The notes: generated from the letters alone by a model not told the origin. DNA of 64,000 nucleotides from Stenotrophomonas mori (GCF_023556335.1 NZ_JAIKTS010000001.1:372001-436000), one strand, 5' to 3'; positions 9,063 to 18,605 are shown, counted from the stretch's first letter. Translations and numbers: made by a program.

Positions 9063-11456
9063 GTGCCGCGACGCTACGATTCCGACCAACTGGACGACGA
9101 CACCGGGGCGCCCGGCCTGCGCTGGCGCGGCCGCCTGATCACCTGGGGACTGGCGGCGCTGGCCTTGGCGCTGGGCTTCCTGATTCCCTACACCGTCTAT
9201 CTGAACACGCAGGTCACCGAGCGCTTCGGGCAACTGCGGTGGCAGATCCCGACCCGGGTCTATGCGCGGCCGCTGGTACTGGCGCCGGGCCTGGCGATGG
9301 ATGCCACCACCTTGAAGACCGAGCTGGCGGCATCGGCCTACCGCGACGACGGTGCGGGCAGCGGTCCGGGTACCTACCGGCAGCAGGAGGGCCGTTTCAC
9401 CATCTCCAGCCGCGGCTATGTCGACGTCGACGGCAGGGTCGCGCCGCGCCAGGTGGAGGTGGTGGTGTCCGGCGGGCAGGTCGCCTCGCTGCGCGACGGC
9501 GCCGAACGCAAGCCCCTGAAGGCCGCGCGCCTGGACCCGGCGCGCATCGCCACCCTGTACGGGCAGAAGCAGGAAGAGCGGCGGCTGGTGCGCATCGCCG
9601 AGACGCCGGAACTGCTGGTCACCGGCCTGCAGGCGGTGGAGGACAAGGATTTCAGCAGCCACCACGGCATCGACCTGAGCGGCATCGCGCGCGCGCTGTG
9701 GGTGACGCTGCGGTCCGGCGGCAAGGTCCGCCAGGGCGCGAGCACGCTGACCCAGCAGCTGGCGCGCAGCGGCCTGCTGGGCATCGGCAAGGAACAGACC
9801 GTCACCCGCAAGTTCAACGAGGTCCTGTACGCGCTGATCATCGAAGCGCGCTATGACAAGCCGGTGATCCTGGAGGCCTACCTCAACCAGGTCTACCTCG
9901 GGCAGCGCGGCAGCCAGGCGATCCACGGCGTGGCTTCCGGCGCGGAGTTCTGGTTCGGGCGCGATCTGCACTCACTGACCACCGAGCAGGTCGCCCTGCT
10001 GATCGGCCTGGTCAAGGGCCCCTCGTACTACGACCCGCGGCGCAACCCCGAGCGGGCGCAGGACCGGCGCGATTTCGTACTGGGCAAGCTGCACGAGAAC
10101 GGGCTCATCGACCAGGCCGAATACCAGCGTGCGCTCAAGGCGCCGCTGGGAGTGCCGACGGTGCCGGGGCTGGTCGCCGCCAACCGGTTCCCGGCCTACA
10201 TCGACCTGGTGCGCCGCCAGCTCGGCCACGACTATCCGGAAAGCGCACTGCAGGGCGCCGGATTGAATGTGTTCACCGGCATGTCGCCTTCCGCCCAGGC
10301 CTATGCCGAGGGCGCGGTGGCGCACACCGTCAAGTCGCTGGAGAACGCGCGGCGGCCGGCATTGCAGGCCGGGCTGGTGCTGACCGACGTGCACAACGGC
10401 GAAGTGCTGGCGGTGGTCGGCAACCGCGATGTCGCCGAGCCGGGCTTCAACCGTGCCATCGACGCGCAGCGCCAGGTCGGCTCGCTGCTCAAACCCTTCG
10501 TCTACCTGCTGGCGCTGGCGCAGCCGGACCGCTGGTCGTTGGCCACCTGGGTGGAGGACACGCCGGTCACGGTGCCGCTCAGCCGCGGGCGCGGCTGGAC
10601 CCCGGGCAACGCCGACAACCGCAGCCATGGCACGGTGCGGCTGATCGACGCGCTGTCGCGCTCCTACAACCAGGCCACGGTGCGGGTGGGCATGGAGGTC
10701 GGGCCCGAACGCGTGACCCAGCTGATGCAGGTGCTGGCCGGGCTCAAGGCCGAGGCCAACCCCGCGGTGATCCTGGGGGCGACCGACCAGAGCCCCTACG
10801 GCATGGCCCAGCTGTACCAGTTCCTGGCCTCCGGCGGCCAGATCCAGCCGTTGCACGCGGTGCGCGGCGTGGTCGATGCCCACGGCACGCTGCTCAAGCG
10901 CTACGACAAGACCCCGGCGCCGGCGCAGGAGGGCGACTCCATCGCCGCCAACCTGATCAGCGTGGCGCTGCAGCAGGTGGTGGCCAGTGGCACCGCGGCG
11001 CGGCTCAATGCCGATGGCCTGGGCCGGCTGCAGCCGGCCGGCAAGACCGGCACCTCCAACGATGGCCGCGACAGCTGGTATGCCGGCTATACCGGCGACC
11101 ACCTGGCGGTGGTGTGGATGGGCAACGATCAGAACGCGCAGACCGGGTTGTTCGGCGCCACCGGTGCGATGCGGGTCTGGTCGGGGATCTTCCGCAACCT
11201 GCCGAGCAAGCCGCTGCGGGTCGGAGGCCGCGGGATGGACTGGCAATACGTGTCGGCCGAAGGCTACAGCAGCACCGACGAGGGCTGTCCCGGTGCCCGG
11301 CGGCTGCCGTTCGTGGCCGGTTTCGCACCGCCCTACGCCTCCTGTGCGCCACCGCCGGCGCCGGAAGAAGAACGCGGTGGCGGCTGGCGGCGATGGTTCG
11401 GCCTGGACCGCAAGGACGCCGCGACCGAGGCACCCGCCGATGCACCGGCGCGTTAG
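9063..11456 (+). CDS. mrcB: Penicillin-binding protein 1B (bifunctional PG synthase)
   Basis: Class A PBP that polymerises lipid II (glycosyltransferase) and cross-links stem peptides (transpeptidase) at the inner membrane. The protein is 797 aa from GTG 9063. It has one membrane anchor (about residues 25-47), a UB2H-like region (about 65-155), and a GT51 domain with catalytic Glu193 in EDKDFSSHHG and QGASTLTQQLARS. The transpeptidase has SxxK at Ser474 (SLLK), SxN at 534-536 (SYN) and KTG at 661-663. All motifs are intact and the length is normal. The next gene encodes a TPR lipoprotein, a likely activator. Confidence 0.96.
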   Translation: MPRRYDSDQLDDDTGAPGLRWRGRLITWGLAALALALGFLIPYTVYLNTQVTERFGQLRWQIPTRVYARPLVLAPGLAMDATTLKTELAASAYRDDGAGSGPGTYRQQEGRFTISSRGYVDVDGRVAPRQVEVVVSGGQVASLRDGAERKPLKAARLDPARIATLYGQKQEERRLVRIAETPELLVTGLQAVEDKDFSSHHGIDLSGIARALWVTLRSGGKVRQGASTLTQQLARSGLLGIGKEQTVTRKFNEVLYALIIEARYDKPVILEAYLNQVYLGQRGSQAIHGVASGAEFWFGRDLHSLTTEQVALLIGLVKGPSYYDPRRNPERAQDRRDFVLGKLHENGLIDQAEYQRALKAPLGVPTVPGLVAANRFPAYIDLVRRQLGHDYPESALQGAGLNVFTGMSPSAQAYAEGAVAHTVKSLENARRPALQAGLVLTDVHNGEVLAVVGNRDVAEPGFNRAIDAQRQVGSLLKPFVYLLALAQPDRWSLATWVEDTPVTVPLSRGRGWTPGNADNRSHGTVRLIDALSRSYNQATVRVGMEVGPERVTQLMQVLAGLKAEANPAVILGATDQSPYGMAQLYQFLASGGQIQPLHAVRGVVDAHGTLLKRYDKTPAPAQEGDSIAANLISVALQQVVASGTAARLNADGLGRLQPAGKTGTSNDGRDSWYAGYTGDHLAVVWMGNDQNAQTGLFGATGAMRVWSGIFRNLPSKPLRVGGRGMDWQYVSAEGYSSTDEGCPGARRLPFVAGFAPPYASCAPPPAPEEERGGGWRRWFGLDRKDAATEAPADAPAR

Positions 11457-11564
11457 CGCCGGGCCTGCCGCGGCGGCCTCCGGCGGCCCTTACAAGCGCG
11501 GCGTATTCGTATACGCTGCTGCGCCATCGCCCGCCATCGTGCGTCGCAACGCTCCGGTATCGTC

Positions 11565-12092
11565 ATGAACAGCCTGCTTCCGCTCCGTTCCCTCCTCGCC
11601 GCCGTGGCCGCCGCCGTGCTGGCCGCCGCCTGCACCAGCACGCCGCCACCGCCGCCGCAGATCGATGCGACCTCCCCGGCGCAGCGCATGGCCGCGGTGC
11701 TGGCCGCCGCGGGCGTGGACGACAAGGAGCTGTCGGTGCAGCCGCTGCGTGATCCGCAGGTGGACGACCTGCGCGAGACCGCCGCCGCGCACCGCGAGGC
11801 CGGCGACCTGGCCGCGGCCGGCGAGGCGCTGAACCAGGCGCTGCTGCAGGTCGAGGACGACCCGGGCATCCTCCAGGAGCGGGCCGAGATCGCCCTGCTG
11901 CAGGGCGACTGGGCGCGGGCGGAGACGCTGGCGCGCAAGGCGGTCGCGCTGGGGTCGCGTACCGGGCCGCTGTGCCGCCGCCACTGGGCGACCATCGAGC
12001 AGGCGCATCTGGCGCGCGCCGAGCAGGAAAACGCCGCCTCGGCGCATGCGCAGATCGAACGCTGCACCGTGCCGGGCATCATCCGCTACTGA
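11565..12092 (+). CDS. TPR-like outer-membrane lipoprotein, candidate PBP1B activator (LpoP-like)
   Basis: The protein is 175 aa. The lipobox LAAAC puts the lipidated cysteine at position 23. A Pro-rich linker follows, then helical repeats in TPR style (HREAGDLAAAGEALNQALLQ, RAEIALLQGDWARAETLARK). In Pseudomonas aeruginosa the TPR lipoprotein LpoP is encoded next to ponB/mrcB and stimulates PBP1B. Here the gene sits 108 nt downstream of mrcB in the same direction, so the same job is a reasonable inference but not shown. A plain hypothetical lipoprotein is the alternative. Confidence 0.78.
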   Translation: MNSLLPLRSLLAAVAAAVLAAACTSTPPPPPQIDATSPAQRMAAVLAAAGVDDKELSVQPLRDPQVDDLRETAAAHREAGDLAAAGEALNQALLQVEDDPGILQERAEIALLQGDWARAETLARKAVALGSRTGPLCRRHWATIEQAHLARAEQENAASAHAQIERCTVPGIIRY

Positions 12093-12128
12093 TCCCGGCG
12101 CCGTCCGGGCGCTGGACAGGCCACGCTG

Positions 12129-14150
12129 ATGTCGCTCGCCACCGCCAGCCGTGACGCCCTCAGCGAGGGCGGGGCGCTCGCCCGGCAACTGGATGCCTTC
12201 GTGCCGCGCACGGCGCAGCTGCGCCTGGCCGAAGCCATCGCCGATGCCTTCCAGCAGCGCGACGTGCTGCTGGCCGAAGCCGGCACCGGCACCGGCAAGA
12301 CCTTCGCCTACCTGGTGCCGGCGCTGCTGTCGGGGCTGAAGACCATCGTCAGCACCGGCACCCGCGCCCTGCAGGACCAGCTCTACCATCGCGACCTGCC
12401 GCGGGTGCGGGCCGCACTCGGCGTCGGCCACCGCAGCGCGCTGCTCAAGGGCCGCGCCAACTACCTGTGCCGCTACCGGCTGGACCAGGCGCGCGGCGAA
12501 CCGCGCCTGGCCTCGCCCGAACAAGCGGCACAGTTCCAGCGCATCGTCGCCTGGGCCGGCCGCACCCGGCACGGCGACATCGCCGAGCTGGACGGGCTGG
12601 CCGACGACTCGCCGCTGCTGCCGCTGGTCACCTCCACCGTCGACAACTGCCTGGGCAGCGACTGTCCGTTTTGGAGCGACTGCTGCGTGGTGCAGGCCCG
12701 GCAGCGGGCGCAGGACGCCGACCTGGTCGTGGTCAACCACCACCTGCTGCTCGCCGACCTGGCGCTCAAGCAGGAGGGCTTCGGCGAGATCCTGCCCGGC
12801 GCGCAGGCGTTCGTGATCGACGAGGCCCACCAGTTGCCGGAGCTGGCGGCGAACTTCTTCGGCGAAGGGTTGGGCATGCGGCCGTGGCAGGAGCTGGCCC
12901 GGGACTGCCTGGCCGAGTGCCGCGGCGTGGCCGGCGCGCAGCCGGTGCTGCTGCAGCCGGTGGCGACCCTGGAACTCGCGCTGCGGCAGCTGCGCGCGGC
13001 GATGGAAGCGCTGCCGCCGCGGGGGACCCAGTGGCGCGCGCTGGCGGTGCCGGCGGTGGCCGACGGCTTCGACGCGCTGGCCGCGGCACTGGCGCAGTTG
13101 CGCGATGCGCTGGCGCTCGTACGCAGTGCATCGCCGGGGCTGGAGGCCTGCCACGCGCGCGCTGTCGAGGGGGCCGGGCGGCTGGCGCGCTGGCTGGGCG
13201 AGGACGTGCCGCTGCCGGATTTCGATGCCGAGCCGGAGACGGCCGCCGTCGCGGACGGCAACGACGTGCTCTGGTACGAACTCACGCCGCGCGGGTTCCG
13301 CTGCCAGCGCACCCCGCTGGACGTCTCCGGACCGTTGCGCGACCACCGCCAGCGCTCGCAGGCGGCCTGGGTATTCACCTCGGCCACGCTGACCGTCGAC
13401 GGCGGCTTCGACCATCTGGCCGCGCGCCTGGGCCTGGACGACCCGCACACACTGGTCCAGCCCAGCCCGTTCGACTGGCCGGTGCAGGCGCTGTGCTACC
13501 TGCCGCCGCGGCTGCCGGACCCGGGCGCGCGCGGCTTCGGTGCGGCGTTGATCGCGGCCCTGAGGCCGGTCCTGGAGGCCTCGCAGGGCCGTGCGTTCCT
13601 GCTGTTCGCCTCGCACCGCGCGCTGCGCGAGGCCGCTGATGCGCTGCGCGGCGGGCCGTGGCCGCTGTTCGTGCAGGGCGAGGCGCCCCGGGCCAGCCTG
13701 CTGCAGCGCTTCCGTGCGTCGGGCAATGGCGTGCTGCTGGGATCGGCCAGCTTCCGCGAGGGTGTGGACGTGGCCGGCGACGCGCTGAGCGTGGTGGTGA
13801 TCGACAAGCTGCCGTTCGCGGCGCCGGACGAACCGGTCTACGAGGCGCGGCTGGATGCGATCCGCCGCGAGGGCGGCAACCCGTTCCGCGACGAGCAGCT
13901 GCCGCAGGCGGTGATCGCGCTCAAGCAGGGCGTGGGCCGGCTGATCCGCAGCGAGACCGACCGCGGCGTGCTGGTGCTGTGCGATCCGCGCCTGCTGACC
14001 CGCGGCTACGGGCGCGTGTTCCTCGATTCGCTGCCGCCGTTCCGGCGTACCCGCGAGCTGGCCGATGTGCAGGCCTTCTTTGCGCGACAATGGGCGTCGC
14101 CCACGGAACCGCCGCCGGCCCCCTTTCCCGATCCCGATGTGACCCCATGA
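12129..14150 (+). CDS. yoaA: ATP-dependent DNA helicase, DinG/YoaA (XPD-like Fe-S) family
   Basis: Superfamily 2 5'-3' DNA helicase implicated in DNA repair and replication-fork rescue. The protein is 673 aa. Walker A is AEAGTGTGKTFAY (about 49-61) and Walker B is VIDEAHQLP (DEAH, about 229). Four cysteines for an iron-sulphur cluster lie between them (Cys114, Cys174, Cys179 and Cys185/186). C-terminal helicase motifs include LLGSASFREGVDV and QGVGRLIRSETDRG. It starts at ATG 12129, 36 nt after the lipoprotein gene, and its TGA overlaps the tsaB ATG by 4 nt (ATGA), indicating translational coupling. Confidence 0.92.
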   Translation: MSLATASRDALSEGGALARQLDAFVPRTAQLRLAEAIADAFQQRDVLLAEAGTGTGKTFAYLVPALLSGLKTIVSTGTRALQDQLYHRDLPRVRAALGVGHRSALLKGRANYLCRYRLDQARGEPRLASPEQAAQFQRIVAWAGRTRHGDIAELDGLADDSPLLPLVTSTVDNCLGSDCPFWSDCCVVQARQRAQDADLVVVNHHLLLADLALKQEGFGEILPGAQAFVIDEAHQLPELAANFFGEGLGMRPWQELARDCLAECRGVAGAQPVLLQPVATLELALRQLRAAMEALPPRGTQWRALAVPAVADGFDALAAALAQLRDALALVRSASPGLEACHARAVEGAGRLARWLGEDVPLPDFDAEPETAAVADGNDVLWYELTPRGFRCQRTPLDVSGPLRDHRQRSQAAWVFTSATLTVDGGFDHLAARLGLDDPHTLVQPSPFDWPVQALCYLPPRLPDPGARGFGAALIAALRPVLEASQGRAFLLFASHRALREAADALRGGPWPLFVQGEAPRASLLQRFRASGNGVLLGSASFREGVDVAGDALSVVVIDKLPFAAPDEPVYEARLDAIRREGGNPFRDEQLPQAVIALKQGVGRLIRSETDRGVLVLCDPRLLTRGYGRVFLDSLPPFRRTRELADVQAFFARQWASPTEPPPAPFPDPDVTP

Positions 14151-14851
14151 AGCTGCTCGCCCTGGAAACCGCCACCGAAGCCTGTTCCGTCGCCCTGCAG
14201 GTGGACGGGCAGGTACGGGAGCGTTTCGAGATCGCACCGCGGCGCCATGCCGAGCTGCTGCTGCCATGGGCCGAGCAGCTGCTGGCCGAGGCCGGCATCG
14301 TCCGTGGGCAGCTGGATGCCATCGCCCTGGGCCGTGGGCCCGGCGCCTTCACCGGCGTGCGCCTGGCCATCGCCATCGCCCAGGGCATCGCGCTGGCGCT
14401 GGACCGGCCGCTGCTGCCGGTCTCCACCCTGCAGGTGCTGGCGATGCAGGCGTCCGGGGAGGCGACCCACGCGCTGGCCAGCATCGACGCGCGCATGGGC
14501 GAGGTCTATGCCGCGCGCTGCGTGCGCGACACCGAGGGCGTGATGCAGGTGCAGGGCGCCGAAGTGGTGATCGCGCCGGACGCGCTGCAGCTGCCCGACG
14601 ATGGCAGTCGCTGGGCCGGCATCGGTACCGGTTTCAGCGCGGCCGAGGGCCTGCTCGCCACGCGCCTGCAGGCCCGGCTGTCGTCGGTCGATGCGCAGGC
14701 GCTGCCGCGCGCCTCGGACGTGCTGAAGATCGCCGTGCCGGCCTTCGCCCGCGGCGGGGGCATCGCCCCGGAACGGGTGCAGCCGGCCTACCTGCGCGAC
14801 AACGTCGCGCTCACCCTGGTCGAGCAGCAGGCGCTGCGCGCCTCGCGCTGA
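14147..14851 (+). CDS. tsaB: tRNA threonylcarbamoyladenosine biosynthesis protein TsaB
   Basis: Partner of TsaD and TsaE in making the t6A37 modification of ANN-decoding tRNAs. The protein is 234 aa, the normal size. The ASKHA-fold N-terminus is MKLLALETATEACSVAL; then RHAELLLPWAEQLL, the family hallmark GRGPGAFTGVRLAIA, and LASIDARMGEVYAA. The ATG at 14147 overlaps the helicase stop. The yoaA-tsaB order is common in gammaproteobacteria. Confidence 0.95.
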   Translation: MKLLALETATEACSVALQVDGQVRERFEIAPRRHAELLLPWAEQLLAEAGIVRGQLDAIALGRGPGAFTGVRLAIAIAQGIALALDRPLLPVSTLQVLAMQASGEATHALASIDARMGEVYAARCVRDTEGVMQVQGAEVVIAPDALQLPDDGSRWAGIGTGFSAAEGLLATRLQARLSSVDAQALPRASDVLKIAVPAFARGGGIAPERVQPAYLRDNVALTLVEQQALRASR

Positions 14852-14857
14852 CCCGTC

Positions 14858-14887
14858 CGCCCGTGCCGGGCTTGCCCGGCACGGGCG
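14858..14887 (+). terminator. Strong hairpin after tsaB
   Basis: A perfect 14-bp GC-rich stem (arms 14858-14871 and 14874-14887, loop TT) starts 6 nt after the tsaB stop. The following bases have only a weak T run. It lies in the tsaB / SGNH-protein convergent gap and may stop transcription in both directions. Confidence 0.65.
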
Positions 14888-14923
14888 TTGGCAGGATGGC
14901 CCGATGCGGGGAATGCCCCGCAG

Positions 14924-15724
14924 CTACCGGGGCCGTTTGTCGCTGTAATCCAGCATGGAACCGAGTTGTTCGAGCATCGTTGCGTCGTAGCGGATGCCCT
15001 GCGGCGTATCCGGTCGCGGTGCCGGCGCGTCGGCATCGCGCAGTTCGGCGTGCAGTCTGCTGTCGGGTGTGTAGATCGGTGCGGCCACCAAAAAGCCCTG
15101 TGCGGGGAACGTGCCGAACAGCGCACGGTGCAGCTGGGTTGCATCCAGCAGGGTAAGTGCCGGGCCGGGGTGCATGCCGTCGGCGTCGTACCAGGCAGAT
15201 GAGGTGGCTTTACCGGACAACCGGCGCAGGCTTTCGGAAATCTCGATGTAGCCGATGCCGGCCTGCGTGGCGGCCGCGCGTTCTTCCTCGACAATGGCCG
15301 CCGAGGCGCGGGGAAGGGACGGGTAGCTGCCAAGCAGCAGCACCCGCGCGCCTGCTTCGCGACCGGCCCGGGCCAATGTCCGTACCGCCTGCCGGGACTG
15401 GCGGCAGGCCTCTTCGTCGGGCAGGCACACCAGGTCGCCACCGCGCTCCTGCAGCACAAGTACCGCCGGCCTGTAACGGACCAGCGCCCGTCGCACGGAG
15501 CCATCGGCCATGCGCTGGGCAAGCGTGGCGCCGCCCTGCACGATCATCGCGCTGTGGACGTCGTGCCCGTTGGCTCGGGCCATCGCGGCGAAGGTGGCCG
15601 GCAGATTGCCCACGTAGGTCAGGCTGTTGCCGACGAACAGGATGCGCTGTGCCGACGCCGGCTCCATCGCAAACGCAGGCATGCACCCGAGGAGCAGGAG
15701 CGACAGCGGCATCCATCGACGCAT
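14924..15724 (-). CDS. Exported SGNH/GDSL-like hydrolase
   Basis: The protein is 266 aa with a signal peptide (MRRWMPLSLLLLGCMPAFA). After it comes ILFVGNSLTYVGNLPATF, the block I of SGNH hydrolases with the nucleophile Ser in GNSLT. The C-terminal DADGMHPG (about 196-203) supplies the Asp-x-x-His of block V. GGATLAQRM and LLLGSYPSLPR are plausible blocks II/III. Family members are esterases, lipases or carbohydrate deacetylases in the periplasm; the substrate is unknown. It is on the same strand as three PhzF genes and just downstream of them. Confidence 0.75.
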   Translation of the reverse strand: MRRWMPLSLLLLGCMPAFAMEPASAQRILFVGNSLTYVGNLPATFAAMARANGHDVHSAMIVQGGATLAQRMADGSVRRALVRYRPAVLVLQERGGDLVCLPDEEACRQSRQAVRTLARAGREAGARVLLLGSYPSLPRASAAIVEEERAAATQAGIGYIEISESLRRLSGKATSSAWYDADGMHPGPALTLLDATQLHRALFGTFPAQGFLVAAPIYTPDSRLHAELRDADAPAPRPDTPQGIRYDATMLEQLGSMLDYSDKRPR

Positions 15725-15760
15725 GGGGTGATCCGCCTGGAGTGTGTTGCGATGACCGGC

Positions 15761-16636
15761 CTACCAGTCGAGGGTTCCGCGGATCACCGTCTGCACCTGC
15801 CCGCCGGACCACACGTCGCCGTGTTCGTCGATGCGCAGCTCCAGCAGCGCGTCGTGGCCGACTTCGCGGCCCTGGCTGGCGGTGTAGCGCTTGCCGCTGC
15901 CGGGCAGGGCGTCGCGCTCGTCCAGCCACGCGGCGAGCACCGCGTTGGCGGCGCCGGAGGCGGCGTCCTCGAAGCGGCGGCCGTTGCCGACGAAGGCACG
16001 CACCGCCAGGTCGTGGGACGGACCGCCGCCGCGGGCGTAGGCGAACACGCCCATCGCGCCAGTGGCTTCGGCCAGCGTGGCGATGGCGTCCCAGTCGGGC
16101 GCGAGGGCGCGCAGCGTGGCCTCGTCGGCCAGTTCCACCAGCCACCAGCGGCGGCCGCCGTCCATCCGCACCGGTGGCAGCGCGCCCAGCGCCCAGCCGG
16201 CGATGGCCGGGCGCAGGCGCGGGTCATTCGCGTCCACGACCTCCGCCACCGATGCGCGCGGGGTGCGGATGGCGATGCGGCGCACGCCGTCGGTCTCGTC
16301 GACGCGCAGCGGCAGCTGGCCGGCGATGCCGTCCTGCACCAGCAGGCCGTCGGCCGGTGTGGCCAGCCCGCATTCCAGCACCGCATGCGCGCTGCCGACG
16401 CTGGGATGGCCGGCGAACGGCACCTCCTTCTGCGGCGCGAACATGCGGATGCGGTAACTGCTGCCCGGCGCGGTGGGCGCGAACACGAAGGTGGTTTCCG
16501 GGAGGCGGGTCCAGCGGGCGATGGCCTGCATGGCGGCATCGTCCAGGCCGTCGGCGTCGAGCACCACGGCCAGCGGGTTGCCGGTGCCGGGGCGCGGGGC
16601 GAACACATCCAGTTGCAGGAAGCGGCGAGGGGTCAT
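15761..16636 (-). CDS. PhzF-family isomerase/epimerase, copy 1 of 3
   Basis: The protein is 291 aa, starting at ATG 16636. The diaminopimelate-epimerase-like fold begins with RRFLQLDVFAPRPGTGNPLA; the family's general acid/base Glu is Glu47 in LPETTF. PFAGHPSVGSAHAVLE is conserved. The second active-site block is FEDAASGAANAV, unlike the DPVTGSANA of the other two copies, so this is the most divergent of the trio. PhzF proteins isomerise or epimerise small acids; only PhzF itself has a well-known role (phenazines), and no phenazine genes are nearby. It lies downstream of copy 2 on the same strand. Confidence 0.9.
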   Translation of the reverse strand: MTPRRFLQLDVFAPRPGTGNPLAVVLDADGLDDAAMQAIARWTRLPETTFVFAPTAPGSSYRIRMFAPQKEVPFAGHPSVGSAHAVLECGLATPADGLLVQDGIAGQLPLRVDETDGVRRIAIRTPRASVAEVVDANDPRLRPAIAGWALGALPPVRMDGGRRWWLVELADEATLRALAPDWDAIATLAEATGAMGVFAYARGGGPSHDLAVRAFVGNGRRFEDAASGAANAVLAAWLDERDALPGSGKRYTASQGREVGHDALLELRIDEHGDVWSGGQVQTVIRGTLDW

Positions 16637-16763
16637 GGGGGATTCCGTAAGTCGGGTCGGGAAGGCCGGGGGAGGACGCCCGGCGGCGGACAGGAAAACG
16701 GGGTGGCAGGCGGGCGCACGGCGTTCCCGGGACCGCTTCTGCCGGTGGGCGCCGGGAGCCGCT

Positions 16764-17624
16764 TCACCAGTCGATGCGTCCCTCGATGACCGGCTGCACT
16801 TCGCCGCCGATCCAGAGGTGGCCGTCGGCGTCCACCTGTACGTGGACCTCGCCGTTGCGGCCGCGCTCGCGGCCCTGGCTGGCGCGGTACTGCTGGCCGG
16901 GCGCCAGCCGGTCCTGTGCCAGCAGGTGGGCGGCGACCAGCGCATTGGCGCTGCCGGTCACCGGGTCCTCGTCGATGCCCGCGCCCGGTGCGAATGCACG
17001 CACCGCGTACTGGTAGCCGACATCCGGGCGCGCGGCGGGTGCGAACACGGCGAGCTTGCCGCTGCCGGGCAGGGCGGCGATGGCGGCCAGTTCGGGGGTG
17101 TAGCGGCGCAGTGCGGTTTCATCGCCCGCTTCCAGCAGCCACCAGTCCGGGCCGTTGTTCCACAGCGCCGGCCGCGCGGACGGGTGGGCCAGCCCGGCCA
17201 GGCCGGGCGGCAGTTCCGGCGCGGCGATGTCGCGGCGCACCGCCCGGGGGCTGCGCACATGGACCAGGCGGAAGCGGCTGCCACCCTGCACGCGCACCGG
17301 CAACTGTCCGGCGGCGCATTGCTGGACCAGTTGGCCTGCATCGTTCGGCGCGGCCAGGCCCAGTTCCACCGCGGCCCAGGCCGCGCCGACGCTGGGATGG
17401 CCGGCGAAGGGCAGCTCCATCTTCGGGGTGAAGATGCGGATGCGGTAGTCCGCGCCCGCTTCGGGCGGCAGGAAGAACACCGTCTCGGACAGGTTCAGCC
17501 AGGCGGCGATGGCCTGCATGGCGGCCGGGTCCAGGCCGTCGGCATCGAGCACCGCGGCCAACGGGTTGCCGGTGCCGGCGCGCGGGGCGAACACATCCAG
17601 CTGCAGGAAACGGCGTGCGGACAT
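16764..17624 (-). CDS. PhzF-family isomerase/epimerase, copy 2 of 3
   Basis: The protein is 286 aa from ATG 17624. It keeps RRFLQLDVFAPRAGTGNPLA, Glu47 in LSETVFF, PFAGHPSVGAAWAAVE and DEDPVTGSANALV, the complete PhzF active-site set. It ends in a motif shared by the trio (I-E/D-G-R-I/V-D-W). Copies 2 and 3 are closer to each other than to copy 1. The tandem order and about 110-bp gaps point to local duplication; the reaction is unknown. Confidence 0.9.
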   Translation of the reverse strand: MSARRFLQLDVFAPRAGTGNPLAAVLDADGLDPAAMQAIAAWLNLSETVFFLPPEAGADYRIRIFTPKMELPFAGHPSVGAAWAAVELGLAAPNDAGQLVQQCAAGQLPVRVQGGSRFRLVHVRSPRAVRRDIAAPELPPGLAGLAHPSARPALWNNGPDWWLLEAGDETALRRYTPELAAIAALPGSGKLAVFAPAARPDVGYQYAVRAFAPGAGIDEDPVTGSANALVAAHLLAQDRLAPGQQYRASQGRERGRNGEVHVQVDADGHLWIGGEVQPVIEGRIDW

Positions 17625-17732
17625 CGGGGGCCTCGGGGAAACGGATGGCGCGCAGCTTAGCCGGTCGCGCCGGGGCGTGCCCGCCGCGGGAGGGCGCGCC
17701 CTCCCGGCGCGCACCGCGGCGGGGGCGGGCGG

Positions 17733-18605
17733 TTACCAGTCCACGCGGCCGTCGATCACGCACTGCACCTGGCCGCCGATCCACACCGTGCCGTCGGCAT
17801 CCACCTGCACCTGCACACGCCCGTCGCGGCCGACCTCGCGGCCCTGGCTGGCCACGTAGCCGCCTTCGCCGCCGGGCAGGGCGCCGTGGTGCCGCAGCCA
17901 GGCGCCGATCAGGGCGTTGGCGCTGCCGGTGACCGGGTCCTCCGGGACGCTCACCGCATCGCCCGGACAGAAGGCGCGCACCACCCGGTCATGGCCGTCG
18001 CCGTGTTCGTCGGCGAACACCGTCACGCCGGTCGCGCCGGTGGCGTTGCTCCAGTCGCGCACGGCGGCCATGTCCGGCCGCAGCTGGCGCACGGCGGCGG
18101 CGTCGCGCAGCGGCAGCAGCCACCAGCGCGGGCCGTTGTCCCACAGCTCCGGCACCTGGCCGTCGGCGGCCAGTACCTGCAGCGCCGGGGGGACCGTGCC
18201 CGGGGCGGTGGCCAGCCGCCGGGCCGGAGGACTGGCCAGCTGGATGCCGGGGGCCTCCGCGGGCCCCCGCACCCGTACCGGCAGCCGCCCGGCGGCGCAT
18301 TGCTGGACAAGCGCGCCGCCGCGGGGCGTGGCGAGGCCGCAGGTCACCGCCGCCCAGGCGGCGCCGACACTGGGGTGGCCGGCGAACGGCAACTCGCTGA
18401 CGGGGGTGAAGATGCGGATGTGGTAGTCGGCACCGGGGACGTCCGGACGCAGGAAGAACACGGTCTCGGAGAGGTCCAGCCAGGCGGCCAGCGCCTGCAT
18501 CCGGTCGCTGGAGAGTCCATCGGCGTCCAGTACGACGCCCAGCGGGTTGCCGGTGCCCGGCTGGGGAGCGAAGACGTCCAGCTGCAGGAAACGGTGTGCG
18601 GCCAT
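17733..18605 (-). CDS. PhzF-family isomerase/epimerase, copy 3 of 3
   Basis: The protein is 290 aa from ATG 18605. It contains HRFLQLDVFAPQPGTGNPLG, Glu47 in LSETVFFL, PFAGHPSVGAAWAAV and PEDPVTGSANALIG. It is the first gene of the PhzF series in transcription order and is divergent from lysAC (gap 206 bp), which would place the promoter of the whole minus-strand group here. Substrate unknown. Confidence 0.9.
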   Translation of the reverse strand: MAAHRFLQLDVFAPQPGTGNPLGVVLDADGLSSDRMQALAAWLDLSETVFFLRPDVPGADYHIRIFTPVSELPFAGHPSVGAAWAAVTCGLATPRGGALVQQCAAGRLPVRVRGPAEAPGIQLASPPARRLATAPGTVPPALQVLAADGQVPELWDNGPRWWLLPLRDAAAVRQLRPDMAAVRDWSNATGATGVTVFADEHGDGHDRVVRAFCPGDAVSVPEDPVTGSANALIGAWLRHHGALPGGEGGYVASQGREVGRDGRVQVQVDADGTVWIGGQVQCVIDGRVDW

